A DNA stretch of 64,000 bases from Fusarium oxysporum f. sp. lycopersici 4287. Lineage: Eukaryota; Ascomycota; Sordariomycetes; Hypocreales; Nectriaceae. The DNA lies in the NCBI RefSeq assembly GCF_000149955.1, contig NC_030991.1:553651-617650 (forward strand), given 5' to 3'. The notes below the pieces were generated by a model. That model had not been told where the DNA came from, searched no databases, and was given only the letters and a program-made list of their open reading frames with translations. The translations under genes and the position numbers were made by a program. Below, one piece after another: positions 9,603 through 19,752 of this stretch (positions within the stretch are counted from its first letter, which is position 1; every line of letters begins with the position of its first letter).

Positions 9603-10799
9603 TTCGGCGAAACTAGTTTAGTAATTCATAAATAGATGGAGTATCTGGTATATTTAAAACGTATTTATGTCTTCTGATTAGTCATAGGTGGAGAGTAAGG
9701 GGCATAATGTCGTCTAGTTATTATTTAATGTGCGGCTTGAGTTTGAGGGGTAGTAAGGAATACCCAGAACCGAGCCCCTACTTTACCCGGAAGGACCAGG
9801 CCAGCTAAGCCAGTCAAGGCCTTAAATAGACGCTCTAGCATAGGATATTAGTATGTATGATGTTGAGGAAGGGTAAAAAGAATAGAACCAGTAAGGTCTA
9901 AATCAGAAGCGAGGGGTTGACAGGTAAGCAATCAACTTAGCCCTTTCCTTTCAGACCCTTTGCCTATTGCCATATTATACACTCTTACCCCTAAAGTCCG
10001 CCAAAAACCACTTTCATGATCTATTCCTATAGCCTTGTTAATGATGATTAAATAAAACCAAGAACCTTACTCTTTGATCACTAGCACTGAATAACAAACG
10101 ACCATCCAAGTCTCCATCATCTCGCAAACTCCACCTTCTTCGTTTTATTTCTCTTTTCCAAAAGTGCTGTTTTATTCTGAAAACCTGACTATTCTACCAG
10201 GCCTTTTCTCTGATTGTATCTCCTTGGTGCGTGGGTTAGCCAGCTACTTTTCAACTCAGCTTCTACCACCGGTGCCATGATTACAAAGATTTGGCGACAG
10301 GATCTTCAGTGATTTTCGATTAACCCACTACAACATGTATCAACAACACGTACGGTAATGATATGACAGGTATATGTCGATAATAATCACGAGACCACCA
10401 CCAGCAGTTCTCAGAATAATGACAACCGCAGCAAGACCACCAATCATAATAGTCATAATTTTAAGTCTACTGTAAATACAGAAGCACAGCCTTATGGGGT
10501 TTACTTATGATGGCTAACTATCCGCTTGAACTGTTACGTTCTCTAGGCAACCTACGGCTTGTCGATCAGCCGTGGGATGGATATTGCAACTATTGTTCAC
10601 CTGGCTTGTGAGTTACCGTATTGTCTACTCCTATATTTGTAAATAGTATTGTCTTTGGTTACTTAATCTTTACACTATCCTTTTCGGTATTGGCCGCTTC
10701 TTAGCCAGCATCAATCCGCTGTTTGACCCCTCTAGTATCTTCCTCCGGCTCTCACTCTGACATGGCGCAAGGAACCAATCCAGCTCAGTGCAAAGCTCT
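9603..10799. other. AT-rich decayed sequence
   Basis: No recognised gene. A stretch at about 10376-10508 (plus) stays open and would encode an Asn/Ser/Thr-rich peptide, probably low complexity. The rest is AT-rich. The last 100 bp are the 3' flank of the minus-strand secreted-protein gene. Confidence 0.35.
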
Positions 10800-11144
10800 T
10801 CAACCTCTATAGTAGCATGCAAAAGATTGAACCTGATTAGCCCAAGGACGACAGCCAAACTGGTCCCCATACACCATCTGATCCATGTACTCATTACAGT
10901 TCTTCCCCTTGTAAAGGTTACAGAAGCATCCCCCAACTTGGCACTCTGCGATGTTCATAGCCCTGCCGTAACTATAGTTATAGCAGTTGGTCTTGCCAGA
11001 GTATAGGGCGTTAGCCCAAGTGACATCGACCTGGCCAGCATAATTTCTGCACTGGGTGTCGCTATAGTAGTTGATCTGCATCTGCTTGGCAGCGGTAGCC
11101 GCAGAGATCAGCGTAGCGAGCACGGAGGCAGTTGAGAAATGCAT
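10800..11144 (-). CDS. Small secreted cysteine-rich protein (effector candidate)
   Basis: A 114-aa protein. Residues 1-19 (MHFSTASVLATLISAATAA) are a signal peptide with a small-residue cleavage site. The mature 95 aa hold eight cysteines (TQC, TNC, AEC, GGC, FC, KNC, GC, AC), enough for four disulphides, and many Tyr, Asn and Gly. No known family is recognised. The upstream DNA (minus strand) contains a possible 5'-UTR intron: GTAAGC near 11216, a CTAAT branch-like site and TATAG at about 11159. Size, secretion signal and Cys content fit apoplastic effectors or antimicrobial-like proteins, but this is inference. Confidence 0.7.
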   Translation of the reverse strand: MHFSTASVLATLISAATAAKQMQINYYSDTQCRNYAGQVDVTWANALYSGKTNCYNYSYGRAMNIAECQVGGCFCNLYKGKNCNEYMDQMVYGDQFGCRPWANQVQSFACYYRG

Positions 11145-12373
11145 CTTGAAGTGTGCTATATCTCAGTGAGTTATTAGCACAAGGTATAGGCAGATCGAAT
11201 GAATAGCATGGTGGCTTACAGATGTTTCTCTGCTGAGTATGCTTCTTAAAGGTTGTTGACTTTCTGATGCAAGTTTAACCATCCACCGACAGATGAGCAG
11301 TTTTATACCTTTGAGACTCAATGCATTTACTCGTCAGACCACGTAAAGTCGTTGATAAAAGTCGGGTCTATCATGATGACAGATGCTGAGGTAATTAGTG
11401 ACAAACATTCCTAATCCACCTGCATGCAAGGGGAAAAGACTTAGGATAGGAGCGGACATAGTGAAATCCTTGCTCTACAAGGGTCGAGCGGGCCGCATGC
11501 ATATACGAGACGCATCTCGGCCCATCTGAGGTGCTTTATTTACCGCGGCCTCTCGGATGTGTAGTCGCCAGCGGTAAAATGTCCAAAGGGATTGGATTAC
11601 CCGTACAAAAAAGGAATAGCTAAAATAGAGGTGAGATTTCACATCGAAGCTGTTTCCACGTCTGCGGCTGGCTTTGCCGAGAGGATCAAATACTCAACTG
11701 ACCACCTTTTTCGCACACAGCTACTGAGGGAAAGAGAATTGCAATGATTTGATGAGGCATATTGGGGCAAATTCATGAATGTCAATTTGACTGCTCTGTG
11801 TCAAGCATGACTTGGAAGCAATTCATTCCTCAATGCTGCAGCGTTGGCATCCGAAGACTCAGCCGCGTAATTGATGAGGATGCTTGATTCACCTTCAGAA
11901 AGGCTGCGCGCAACGTATGACTCGATACCTTTAACAATATCCCCTGGTTAGCTTGAGCTACGTTTTACCATGTAGGCTACCATTCTGTGAACGTACCACG
12001 GGCAGAGCCGGTAATAATGACAAGTTTGACTTGGTGCACGTGCTGTTTGTCGTTCATGATAAAATTTGCAGAGGGCTTGTCTGCACAGAGTATGTACAGG
12101 GAGCATTGAGATGAACACTGCACAGAAGCATATTGACATATATACAATGACAGAGAGTATCTTTTCCCCCTACTCCTGATGCAGAATAACCCAATGCACA
12201 ATGCAGTTATACCGACATAGCCTGCGAGCTATATGTCAACTTCCTCTTGGAGTCTGTTTTAGACGGAGAACCCTAGACAGCTGTTATACTCGTCTGAGAT
12301 CCATACATCGAAACTGCTGTAGGTATTTTAGGCCTGTTGCCAAAGCCTTTGTGGTTCTCCGCTATAGTCACAC
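11145..12373. other. Promoter of the secreted protein and intergenic sequence
   Basis: The first 250 bp on the minus strand are the likely promoter and 5' UTR of the secreted protein. The rest holds no recognised gene; minus-strand open frames near 11950-12200 look fortuitous. Confidence 0.35.
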
Positions 12374-13438
12374 TTAACTCTGTGTCTTCTTCCCCACTCT
12401 GCTCTTGAAGGTGAAAGTATTATCGCCCTTTCCGAGGTGAGGGACCCATGCCTTTATCCTCACAAGCAGTGGCTTGAGAGTTGGAAGACAAGCGCAAGTG
12501 ATGGCAGACACGAGTTCTGCGAGGGACCATGAGGCTGCTGTAACGTTCCACCATGTTTGGTCTGGTTGAGGGGTGAGATATTGCAGTCGTAATATCGAAA
12601 CACCAATTGTACTGGGAACAAAGTGTCAACGAACCGCAGATAGAACATGAGATGCAGGACCTACAAGAAGCCTAGCCCGAAAATACCAGAAAGAAGGAAT
12701 TTCTGAGAAGGAGGGAGATTGAGTTTCCAGACGATAGGGAGGGGTAAAATCATGATGGTAAAGTCAGAAACTATATTTATGACGCCATTTGTATACCAGA
12801 CAGCCTGGAGGGGGATGCATTGTAGAGAGACCATCATGGCTTGGGACGCACCCCATAATGCCACAATGATGATGACACCCAGGTAGACCAATCGCATGTT
12901 AGAGACTGCCATAATTCGGTAATAATGCAGCAAGAAGGTCATCTTTGCCCAGAAAAGAGTAACCACGTAGAACAGGATAGAAATCCAAAAAACAATAGGT
13001 AAAGGTTAGTCTCCAAAGCAGCATGAATGAAAACCAAGTGTCTTACTCGAAGGTAAAGTTTCATTGTCTCATCAGAAACTGTCCAGTCGTGTCGGCCCAG
13101 TCCGTATTGAGTCACTATTATCGACAATGAGTTACTGCCATATATACAGAATGGGAAAATCGTACTCGCAATCATTGTTGAGCGACATCATATGATACAG
13201 GCCTATGACAGGAACATATTAGACAAAGCTTAAGTATAAACTTATGTTAAATCGGCCTTACCCAGGTGATGACAGCAGCTATATCGTCCAGGCCCATTGA
13301 CCTGATCAGACGACGACACCACAGTCGTAACCCAACCACCAAGACGGCCAGAGACATCAACACCATTGCCACTCGGATCAAGATGGCAGCCCTGTTTTCG
13401 TTGGCCATAGTGGCTGTTTCTTCGGCGGTGAGTGTCAT
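12374..13438 (-). pseudogene. Fungal rhodopsin-type multi-TM membrane protein, damaged
   Basis: Exons 13262-13438, 13047-13202, 12665-12984 and 12374-12611 join in frame to a 296-residue member of the fungal rhodopsin/SAT4-PTH11-like membrane family. Hallmarks are VLVVGLRLWCRR, MGLDDIAAVITW, QYGLGRHDW, FWAKMTFLLHYYRI, LPLPIVWKL, VSILRL and ITCACLPTLKPL. Introns 1 and 3 (59 and 53 bp) have GT-AG ends. Lesions: an in-frame TGA at 13188-13190; intron 2 (12985-13046) has a GTAAGA donor and a CTAAC branch site but ends GG instead of AG at 12985-12986; and the usual loop between the conserved Trp and YTNGVINIVSD seems about 15 residues short. Most likely a recent pseudogene. Confidence 0.75.
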
Positions 13439-13599
13439 TGTGATACGGAATTTAGGAAGGGGGAATAGCCCATGGCCTAGAGCAAACGACTTAATATCTG
13501 TCCTGAAGGAGGGGGATTAACACGTTTCGGATCAGTGCCACCCGTAGCCCGAGTGAAGTTTGAGATACATTGACCTGGATGAGGGCGACCCAACATAAC
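13439..13599. other. Short intergenic sequence
   Basis: 5' flank of the rhodopsin-type gene. Nothing else is seen. Confidence 0.4.
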
Positions 13600-14268
13600 G
13601 AACGTCACCCTAGTAGTCAGACAGACAGATCTATTGGGCCCGGTAGGCCACCGCCCATAGGGCTCTAAAAACTAAAAATACATATATTTCGCCAGTTGAT
13701 GTCTTGGTCTCGCAGAGCCCCTATGTTTCCCGCCTTGTTCTTCTCTGTCTCTTCATTGTTCTCCTTCTAGATCCCCGTATCGGTTAGTGGTAGCAGATCA
13801 ACTTGAAGTCCAATTCCTCCAAGTGTTCAGTTTCCTATCTTCGGCGGCTGAAGCAGTGCCTGCTATTGGTTGTACGGGGTAGCTGTTGTTAGTAAGTGAG
13901 TTTTCGTAACCGGTGGCTTATTGGTGTTGTTATCATCTCTGTTCCAGGCGACCTGTAGCGATCGCAAATCTGATCGTGGCTCACACCGCTTCTATATTCG
14001 GTGCCCATTTCTGTCCATCCGACGCTGCCTTACCTCCCAGGTGAAAGCATAGGTTGCCACGCTTTTCTTCTACACATTGGGACATCATCTCCTTGCGTTG
14101 TGCTGTCCATTTTACGCATCGAAAGAGAAGGTGCTCTACCGTTTCTTTTGCCTGCCCGCATGGACATTCATCTGTTGGTGCTGCTCTGATCTGATAGAGA
14201 TAACCGTTTAGTCGCGCCATTCCGGTTCTGAGCTGTGCTAACACGCTGGCTTCTTTCCACAATACCAT
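13600..14268 (-). pseudogene. 5'-truncated LINE fragment (ORF2 C-terminus and 3' UTR)
   Basis: The minus-strand frame 14268-13981 reads VLAQLRTGMARLNGYLYQIR, DECPCGQAKETVEHLLFRC and further. This is the post-RNase-H C-terminal segment typical of fungal Tad-clade LINEs, with a CxC...HxxxxC zinc-like motif. Downstream to about 13600 is GC-rich 3' UTR. The sequence differs from the LINE at 19753-25845, so it is another family or subfamily. 5' truncation is normal for LINE insertions. Confidence 0.65.
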
Positions 14269-14272
14269 GCAG

Positions 14273-14306
14273 TACCCACCTGCCGGTCATACCCACCTAC
14301 TGGTCA
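14273..14306. repeat. 17-bp direct repeat at the truncated edge of the LINE
   Basis: TACCCACCTGCCGGTCA (14273-14289) is followed directly by TACCCACCTACTGGTCA (14290-14306), 15 of 17 identical. It may be a junction duplication at the LINE 5' breakpoint or a chance microduplication. Confidence 0.6.
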
Positions 14307-14889
14307 GCGAAAAAAAGAATTCCCCATACAAAATGTCAAAGAACGTGGCCTTAAAAACGATGAAATCGATCTTGGTCACGTGGTTAATGTGTGATTTGAC
14401 CAGCTGCTCATCCTGATAAGTGTATGCCCGCCCCAGAGGGCCGAAGCACCTGAGGCCTAGGGGCTGAAGAGGATTTGATAAATGAGGAGGCATAGAACCG
14501 CGACTACCTCCTTGCCCCTACAGAACCGGCCGAAACCGGGGAGAGATGTCTCAAGTGACCGTCAATCACTAACATGCAATAGACGCCATTCTTGCGATCA
14601 GCTATTTGTTTATCGAAATGCTGATCCATTCAAGCCTGTATTATTATTTTTCTATACGTTTTCAGTAGGCTTAATGATCCAATCTAGTAGGTGGTTGCAC
14701 TCTGAGTACCAGTTTGCGAGGTGGTAGGCCCCTTTACACCTGATAAACGGCGGGATGCGCCAGCCTTATGTATTAACCCCCTGAGTCACCGTGGCCCATT
14801 CGCGATTACCTGGCTGGGTCCTTTTTGGCTTTCCACTCCGTTTGACGCGTATCATAACCATAGTTTGGGTAATAACGCCCAACATAAGC
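14307..14889. other. Intergenic sequence
   Basis: No recognised gene. Open frames on both strands have no family resemblance. Confidence 0.35.
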
Positions 14890-15210
14890 CCGGTTACGTC
14901 AAAGTTTAATAAATATCGATATCATCAATGTCATACTAAAGGCTATAAATACGGGGTTGAAGCAACGTTTGTCATTTGACAAAGTTTCTAGCTTATAGCT
15001 TGCCAACTTTCTCTCTAGCACGCTTTGCGGCAGCAGATTAGCCATATCTTCCACGTCAGCAAGCTTTGGCGGGAAGCCTTACGAATACAGATCTAAAATA
15101 TGCTCAAAAACGGCCTCTTCTTCCAGGTCAGTAAGTTTCCGAGAGTTGGGCGTGATATGGCGTCGCGACGGACGGCCTTTCATTCTGGCGCGTAGTGTTA
15201 ATTCAGGCAT
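14890..15210 (-). pseudogene. N-terminal fragment of a pogo/Fot1-type transposase
   Basis: From the ATG at 15210 the minus strand reads MKGRPSRRHITPNSRKLT, DLEEEAVFEHILDL, a TAA, then GFPPKLADVEDMANLL. This is the psq/CENP-B-type DNA-binding start of fungal pogo transposases. After a shift it continues ARNFVK-stop-QTLLQPR, where intact relatives have an Arg, so CGA to TGA is likely. The catalytic part is absent. With the scraps at 2-298 and 51668-52830 it shows that pogo elements were once common here. Confidence 0.7.
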
Positions 15211-15744
15211 AGTGTGGATTTTTTACCATCTGAGTTACGGGAAAATTGCTATTTTCTTAAATAGTTTGAACAGCTAGGAGTATTCTCCTTCCACTTCAAT
15301 CTGATCCCATGTTGTGCGGTTGAACGGCATGATGTCAAAATAAGATGAGACGCATCGGGGTGGAAAACCAGCTGTTCGCTTATAAATCACGTTATTAATA
15401 TAATCCTCTTCTTTAACACAACACTCAATTGCAACGCTACCAAATAAATAATACCACTATAGGAATTCATCTTAGGCTCTGGTAATTCTCTATTTATCTT
15501 ATATACCAGTACTATCTACCTTTTCCTTACGGAGCCTATATGTCGCCTAAGCCCCCTTTCTAAAACACGCATACTACCCCTTGTTCTAACTTAGGGTAGT
15601 TTATCAAAAACTGACAGAATATTAAGGAATGACAGTTAAACATCCAGATAACAATTAAAATCAAAAGCGATACATCGTGCCAATCTAAACCCCCTCTTCA
15701 AGCCAATCCGAAGGCCAACGCAATTCCATGGAATCACAAGCCCA
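15211..15744. other. AT-rich sequence between pogo scrap and secreted-protein gene
   Basis: No gene recognised. It contains the likely 3' UTR of the secreted-protein gene (15600-15744). Confidence 0.35.
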
Positions 15745-16338
15745 TTAACAGAACTGTCTGCTGTTCTGATCCTGCACCATGAAGCCAGACACGCCAAATT
15801 TGTCGGGGATCGTTCCCGCCGCGTCCAGGAAAGTCAACGGTGCAGGGGCTCCAGCCTGCGGGTTATTCGCAACCTGCAATAGATTAAAGTCCTTGCTGTT
15901 CGCCAAGTTGTACTTAAGCGTAACGTCAGTCGGCAGGTTGGGACTGCTGTATAGAGTGCACGACCGCTTGCCACCATCCTCCGGCATGAATATATGCTTC
16001 CACACCCAGTTCGTGCACTTATTGGGTTCCTCTAAACACTTGGCGGCGCAGTCGCAAGCGGTCTTGAAGCCGTCCTTGAAGAAGAAGTGTTGCTCTGTGA
16101 CGACGCCTGTCATATCGATACCCTGATAGTACCGGACGCAGCCGCCCTCTCGTTTGGGAGCCTGAAGGTTGGGGAAGCGGTCTTTGGTGATCTTGCCCTT
16201 GCAGATCGCCCAGTCCGAGTAGTGGTCAAAGTCTGGGAAGATGTTGCTGTCTGGATTGTCGTAAGGAGTGGAGTTGAGGGGAACGGCCAAGGCAGCGGAG
16301 GCGAGGAGGGCAGAGAGCACAGCGGTGGTGAAATGCAT
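15745..16338 (-). CDS. Secreted protein with PAN/apple-like cysteine cluster
   Basis: A 197-aa protein. Residues 1-18 (MHFTTAVLSALLASAALA) are a signal peptide. The mature part has a central cluster reading CDCAAKCLEEPNKCTNWVW, then GKRSCTLYSSP, the spacing seen in PAN/apple-type folds where a C...C..C...C...W pattern precedes a disulphide-bound strand. It ends in QFC. PAN-like modules bind carbohydrate or protein; here the ligand is unknown. A TATA-like run lies about 130 bp upstream. The family is not identified with certainty. Plausible effector or cell-wall-associated protein. Confidence 0.7.
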   Translation of the reverse strand: MHFTTAVLSALLASAALAVPLNSTPYDNPDSNIFPDFDHYSDWAICKGKITKDRFPNLQAPKREGGCVRYYQGIDMTGVVTEQHFFFKDGFKTACDCAAKCLEEPNKCTNWVWKHIFMPEDGGKRSCTLYSSPNLPTDVTLKYNLANSKDFNLLQVANNPQAGAPAPLTFLDAAGTIPDKFGVSGFMVQDQNSRQFC

Positions 16339-16464
16339 TTTATCGAGAGGATTAAGCTGATAAGTGAAGATAGATGTGGTTGAGTTGATTTGTTTTGTTA
16401 AGTAAGTGATTGATAGTAGTGATGCTGGTGAGAATTGGGATTTTTGCTAGGACCTTGACGACCG

Positions 16465-16473
16465 TTATATATA
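16465..16473 (-). promoter_or_regulatory. TATA box of the PAN-like secreted protein gene
   Basis: On the minus strand TATATATAA stands about 130 bp before the ATG at 16338, leaving a 5' UTR of about 100 bp. Position and sequence fit a core promoter. Confidence 0.5.
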
Positions 16474-17169
16474 CTTTTGAATCAACAGATAAGTACAGCT
16501 AGATTATTTTAATCTAAAGGATGTCACTTACACCTCTAGCAGCAATATGACAATTAGAGCCCGGAGACCGCATGATCCGACCACACAAGACCTGTGCGGC
16601 TGTGCCCTAGCCTATCAGAGCGGGGAGGACATTGAGAAGGGGCTTTAGCCATACTAGTTAGGCCAGGTCGATAGACGAGACATACACTTTAAGCAGACCA
16701 GGCTCTTCTAGGAATAGCCTGTTGAGGCTCAACACTTTTGCGGCTTGACCCTGGTGTTGACAGCCCCGATGGCTGGGCAGCATACCTTTTCTATATTTGA
16801 TAAGGCTGTAGCATCGATGTGATTCGGTATTGGAAACCCTAAAGATAGCGACCGAGGTTCTAGATCTCAAGCCACGGCGCCTTCTCACAACGGGGATTCA
16901 GACATCCACGTCAGCCCAGAATGATTGCGTCACTATGAATTATTCTACTTAGAGTTTTGGAACAACAGGAATTTGGAGCGCTGAAAGCCTCATCAGTGAG
17001 GCCAATCTGATCGCCCAGTATCCACTATGCCGCTTAGTGCGACGTAGTCAATTCATTTATACTGTGATGTTTCTCCGACTTGACTGCTAGCCTCAGGGGG
17101 CTCTTTTCATGCTCTACATAGAACTTTTGTTCATGCTCATGATTCTTTTGACAATCTTTCGCGCCTAGC
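16474..17169. other. Intergenic sequence
   Basis: No recognised gene or repeat. Open frames are short and without family resemblance. Confidence 0.35.
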
Positions 17170-17292
17170 TATCCCTATCTTAGGCATTAACGTCAACTTC
17201 ACATATGTCTAGAAGCAGCTTAACGACAAACTCACGTCCTCTCGCCGCGCCACACAAGGTGTAACGCTGCGATCTATGTAAATGCCGGGGCA
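17170..17292 (-). pseudogene. Single ankyrin-repeat fragment
   Basis: The minus strand reads RSQRYTLCGAARGREFVVKL then LLDICEVDVNA, one ankyrin unit (consensus TPL..AA..GH..VVKLLL..G.VDVNA), followed at once by TAA and further stops. A relic of an ankyrin-repeat gene. Confidence 0.55.
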
Positions 17293-17377
17293 ATTTGTGT
17301 TCTGTTTCGCATCTCTGGCTTCCCTGCACAACGAAGCGAGCCGTTGTGCTGAACGGATTTTTCACGATTTCGTGGTT

Positions 17378-17425
17378 ACTTCTTCTTTTTCTTTTCTTTC
17401 TTTTCTCTTTTCTTTTTTTTTTTTG
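17378..17425 (+). repeat. Polypyrimidine (CTTTT-like) microsatellite
   Basis: A run of C and T that ends in a long T tract (about 13 T). Simple repeat. Confidence 0.85.
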
Positions 17426-18474
17426 ATTGGTTATAATCCCAAGAAACATAACTCAATCAACACCAAGATGACCCATTTGGTCTTCTTATTCGCTAAAGCG
17501 CTTTAGTATGGGCTGTGCAGCCGATGCAAACCATTTGACCAACTAAGCTCAACAGCTGTTATACAGGATTCGGGCGAAAAATTGCACAGCTATTTTACCA
17601 TTCTACATCCCGATTGCTTGGAGCCGACTCTTCTCGCACTCAACAATTCAGTATCATTCGAGCAGGGCCACTCACCTAGACCTGTAAGGATATTATTTGA
17701 AGAGGGGTATCGATTCTTGCGTTATTCGCGTTCTACCGCAATGAAGGCTAGTAGGGGAGATCGTGCTAACATGCACGGTTGGGAAATTGCAATCAGAATG
17801 AAGAACAAGTAAGGGCATGATAATCTTACCCGAATATAGCAGAACCTCGCTACGTGCACGGGCCAAATTCTGTGTAATTAGGCACATTACAGCGAGCCCT
17901 TGATACAGTAGAGTTAGGCTTGTGCGAAAAGGGGACGATTGGTGATGAGGCAAGGAGAGCACTTTTTATAAATAGTAGGAAGATCTACGTGGCAGCTGTC
18001 AGAAGTAAAGAAGCTACATAATAGGAAAGGATATTCGAGCGGCATGTCGAAATCTTTCTGCTGGTACAGTAACCGTTGCTCTCATCTTATATTTCAAGTA
18101 GAAGAGAGAGTCGTACTTCGAATCACATAGCGTTATCCGGGACACGCGACAACCGGCAATTGCGCCCACGCAAAAAATTGTTTCCAGTGGGGATATTAAC
18201 ATATACCCCGTCTTGGTTTGCCGATGGGTATTGATGACCAGAGCCAAAGAAATTGCAGGGTGTGGTAGATCGGTGCTAGCGTCTCACCACTCCAAAATAA
18301 GATTTAATCGAGGTATTTATTGGAAGATCTTGGGCATTTTAATCTCTTTCTAACTCTCTAGTGTGGCGGCTTATGGTAAGACGGGATAATAGAAAGCCGT
18401 CTTCTGATGATCTGGATCTGAATTTTCTGAGAATAGGGCGAGTGGTCGGGAGGGGACAGGGAGCTTAAGATAGC
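17426..18474. other. Intergenic sequence
   Basis: No recognised gene. The last 150 bp are the likely promoter of the small secreted protein that follows. Confidence 0.35.
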
Positions 18475-18481
18475 TATAAAA
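18475..18481 (+). promoter_or_regulatory. TATA box of the small secreted protein gene
   Basis: TATAAAA lies 106 bp before the ATG at 18587. This gives a 5' UTR of about 75-80 bp and supports that ATG over the upstream in-frame one at 18491, which would fall at the transcription start. Confidence 0.6.
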
Positions 18482-18586
18482 TGCTACTAAATGCCCAAGA
18501 ACGCAGGAATGAAAAGCACCTATTTACTGTCAATAAATAAGGACCTTCAATCACACTCTCAAATAAACCCCAATCACTACCTCAGG

Positions 18587-18904
18587 ATGAGACTCTTTTC
18601 AACCCTTATGATCTTGACCATAATTGGTCTTGCACAAGCCTGGTCTATCAACTTCTTTGCCGAAAAAGGCGACAAAATGAAACGGGTTAGTGCCAATGGA
18701 ACCAAGAGAGGCAACTGCATCAACCTTCGCTCGGATTACGACTGGGTTACAACTTCCATCACCTTTTATCCTCAGACGCCTGCTTGGCCGGACCCAAATG
18801 GATACACAGCATACAGCAAGGCCAACTGCAAGGGCACGGCATACTATGGAGTAGAGGGACAGCAGAACCCAAAGAGGAGGTTCAGGAGTTATAGGGTGAA
18901 ATAA
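18587..18904 (+). CDS. Small secreted protein, 105 aa (effector candidate)
   Basis: The internal ATG is chosen because it begins a clean signal peptide (MRLFSTLMILTIIGLAQA) and sits at the right distance from the TATA box. The mature 87 aa contain two cysteines (GNCINL, ANCKGT), probably one disulphide, and a basic end (PKRRFRSYRVK). No family is recognised. An in-frame ATG at 18491 would add 32 residues and bury the signal peptide. Confidence 0.65.
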   Translation: MRLFSTLMILTIIGLAQAWSINFFAEKGDKMKRVSANGTKRGNCINLRSDYDWVTTSITFYPQTPAWPDPNGYTAYSKANCKGTAYYGVEGQQNPKRRFRSYRVK

Positions 18905-19459
18905 ATCCTGGCACTTGTACTAGAAAGCTGATACTAGGCTATCCTATCAGTTTGTATGTGGACACCTACCTTTAACATTTGAAGGTAAAGATTTGGAGCT
19001 AAGGGTGGATAGTAGTCAAAGACAACTTGAGGGATTTAACATGTTAAGACATCGTACTTTCTCACACATATCAACATCATATTTTGACCGACTCGAACTA
19101 GACTAAATGTGATTTAAAACTCATTAATACTGGATCAAAGCATATAATAAGACCTCCAGACTCACCTTATTTATATTTCTATAAGTAATTTCTGCTCGTT
19201 GTTTGTATATTCATCTTTCAAATTGTTGACCTCGTCGTCGACCTCGAGTATTACTAGTCACTTAGATTCTAGTGGATATATGGGGTCCCCATAAGGCACA
19301 TGACGACGCAATCGCATAATCTGAGTCTCGCCTGGTCCTCTGCCTGAGAATCCCGCCTGATTCATATCCTGTTAATTGCACTGCCTGCGTACTTAAGAAT
19401 CACCCCCAATTCATATCCTGCTATTCTTACCTCCTACTCTATTGTATACTGGATTTAAT
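18905..19459. other. 3' flank and intergenic sequence
   Basis: No gene recognised. TTCATATCCTG occurs twice (about 19361 and 19411). Confidence 0.35.
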
Positions 19460-19672
19460 ATGGAGAGACCAACAAAGCGTGGATGACCACGCAAATATGC
19501 AACAGCCAAGGAAAAAGCGATATCAGATTATTAACACCAGCAGAACAAGCAGCAGGAAGCAGCTAGAGATAAGGGCCTACCCTATAGCAATTTCCATAAC
19601 TTGCACTATCCTATCCAGTCAAAAACCTTCCTTTGTCATCACACTTTCTTGGCATACAAGTGTTAAGAAAGT
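19460..19672 (+). pseudogene. Decayed reading frame starting with an AT-hook-like motif
   Basis: From the ATG at 19460 the frame reads MERPTKRG, TGA, PRKYATAKEKAISDY, TAA, HQQNKQQEAARDKG, LPYSNFHN. Both stops fit single C-to-T changes (CGA to TGA, CAA to TAA), restoring a KRGRPRK-type AT-hook. Such N-termini occur on several fungal transposon-encoded proteins. No element is identified. It directly precedes the LINE. Confidence 0.35.
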
Positions 19673-19752
19673 GGCCCTGTCTACACCTAAATCCTTAACA
19701 AGTGCACAACAAACGACTCAACCTGCGCTTTGCGCAGTCGCAAGCTGCGGCG

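Noticed and set aside
13188..13190. A 31-bp intron removing the region after the TGA in the rhodopsin-type gene
   Set aside because: The GTACG...CAG interval is too short for a fungal intron, would break the frame, and does not cover the TGA.
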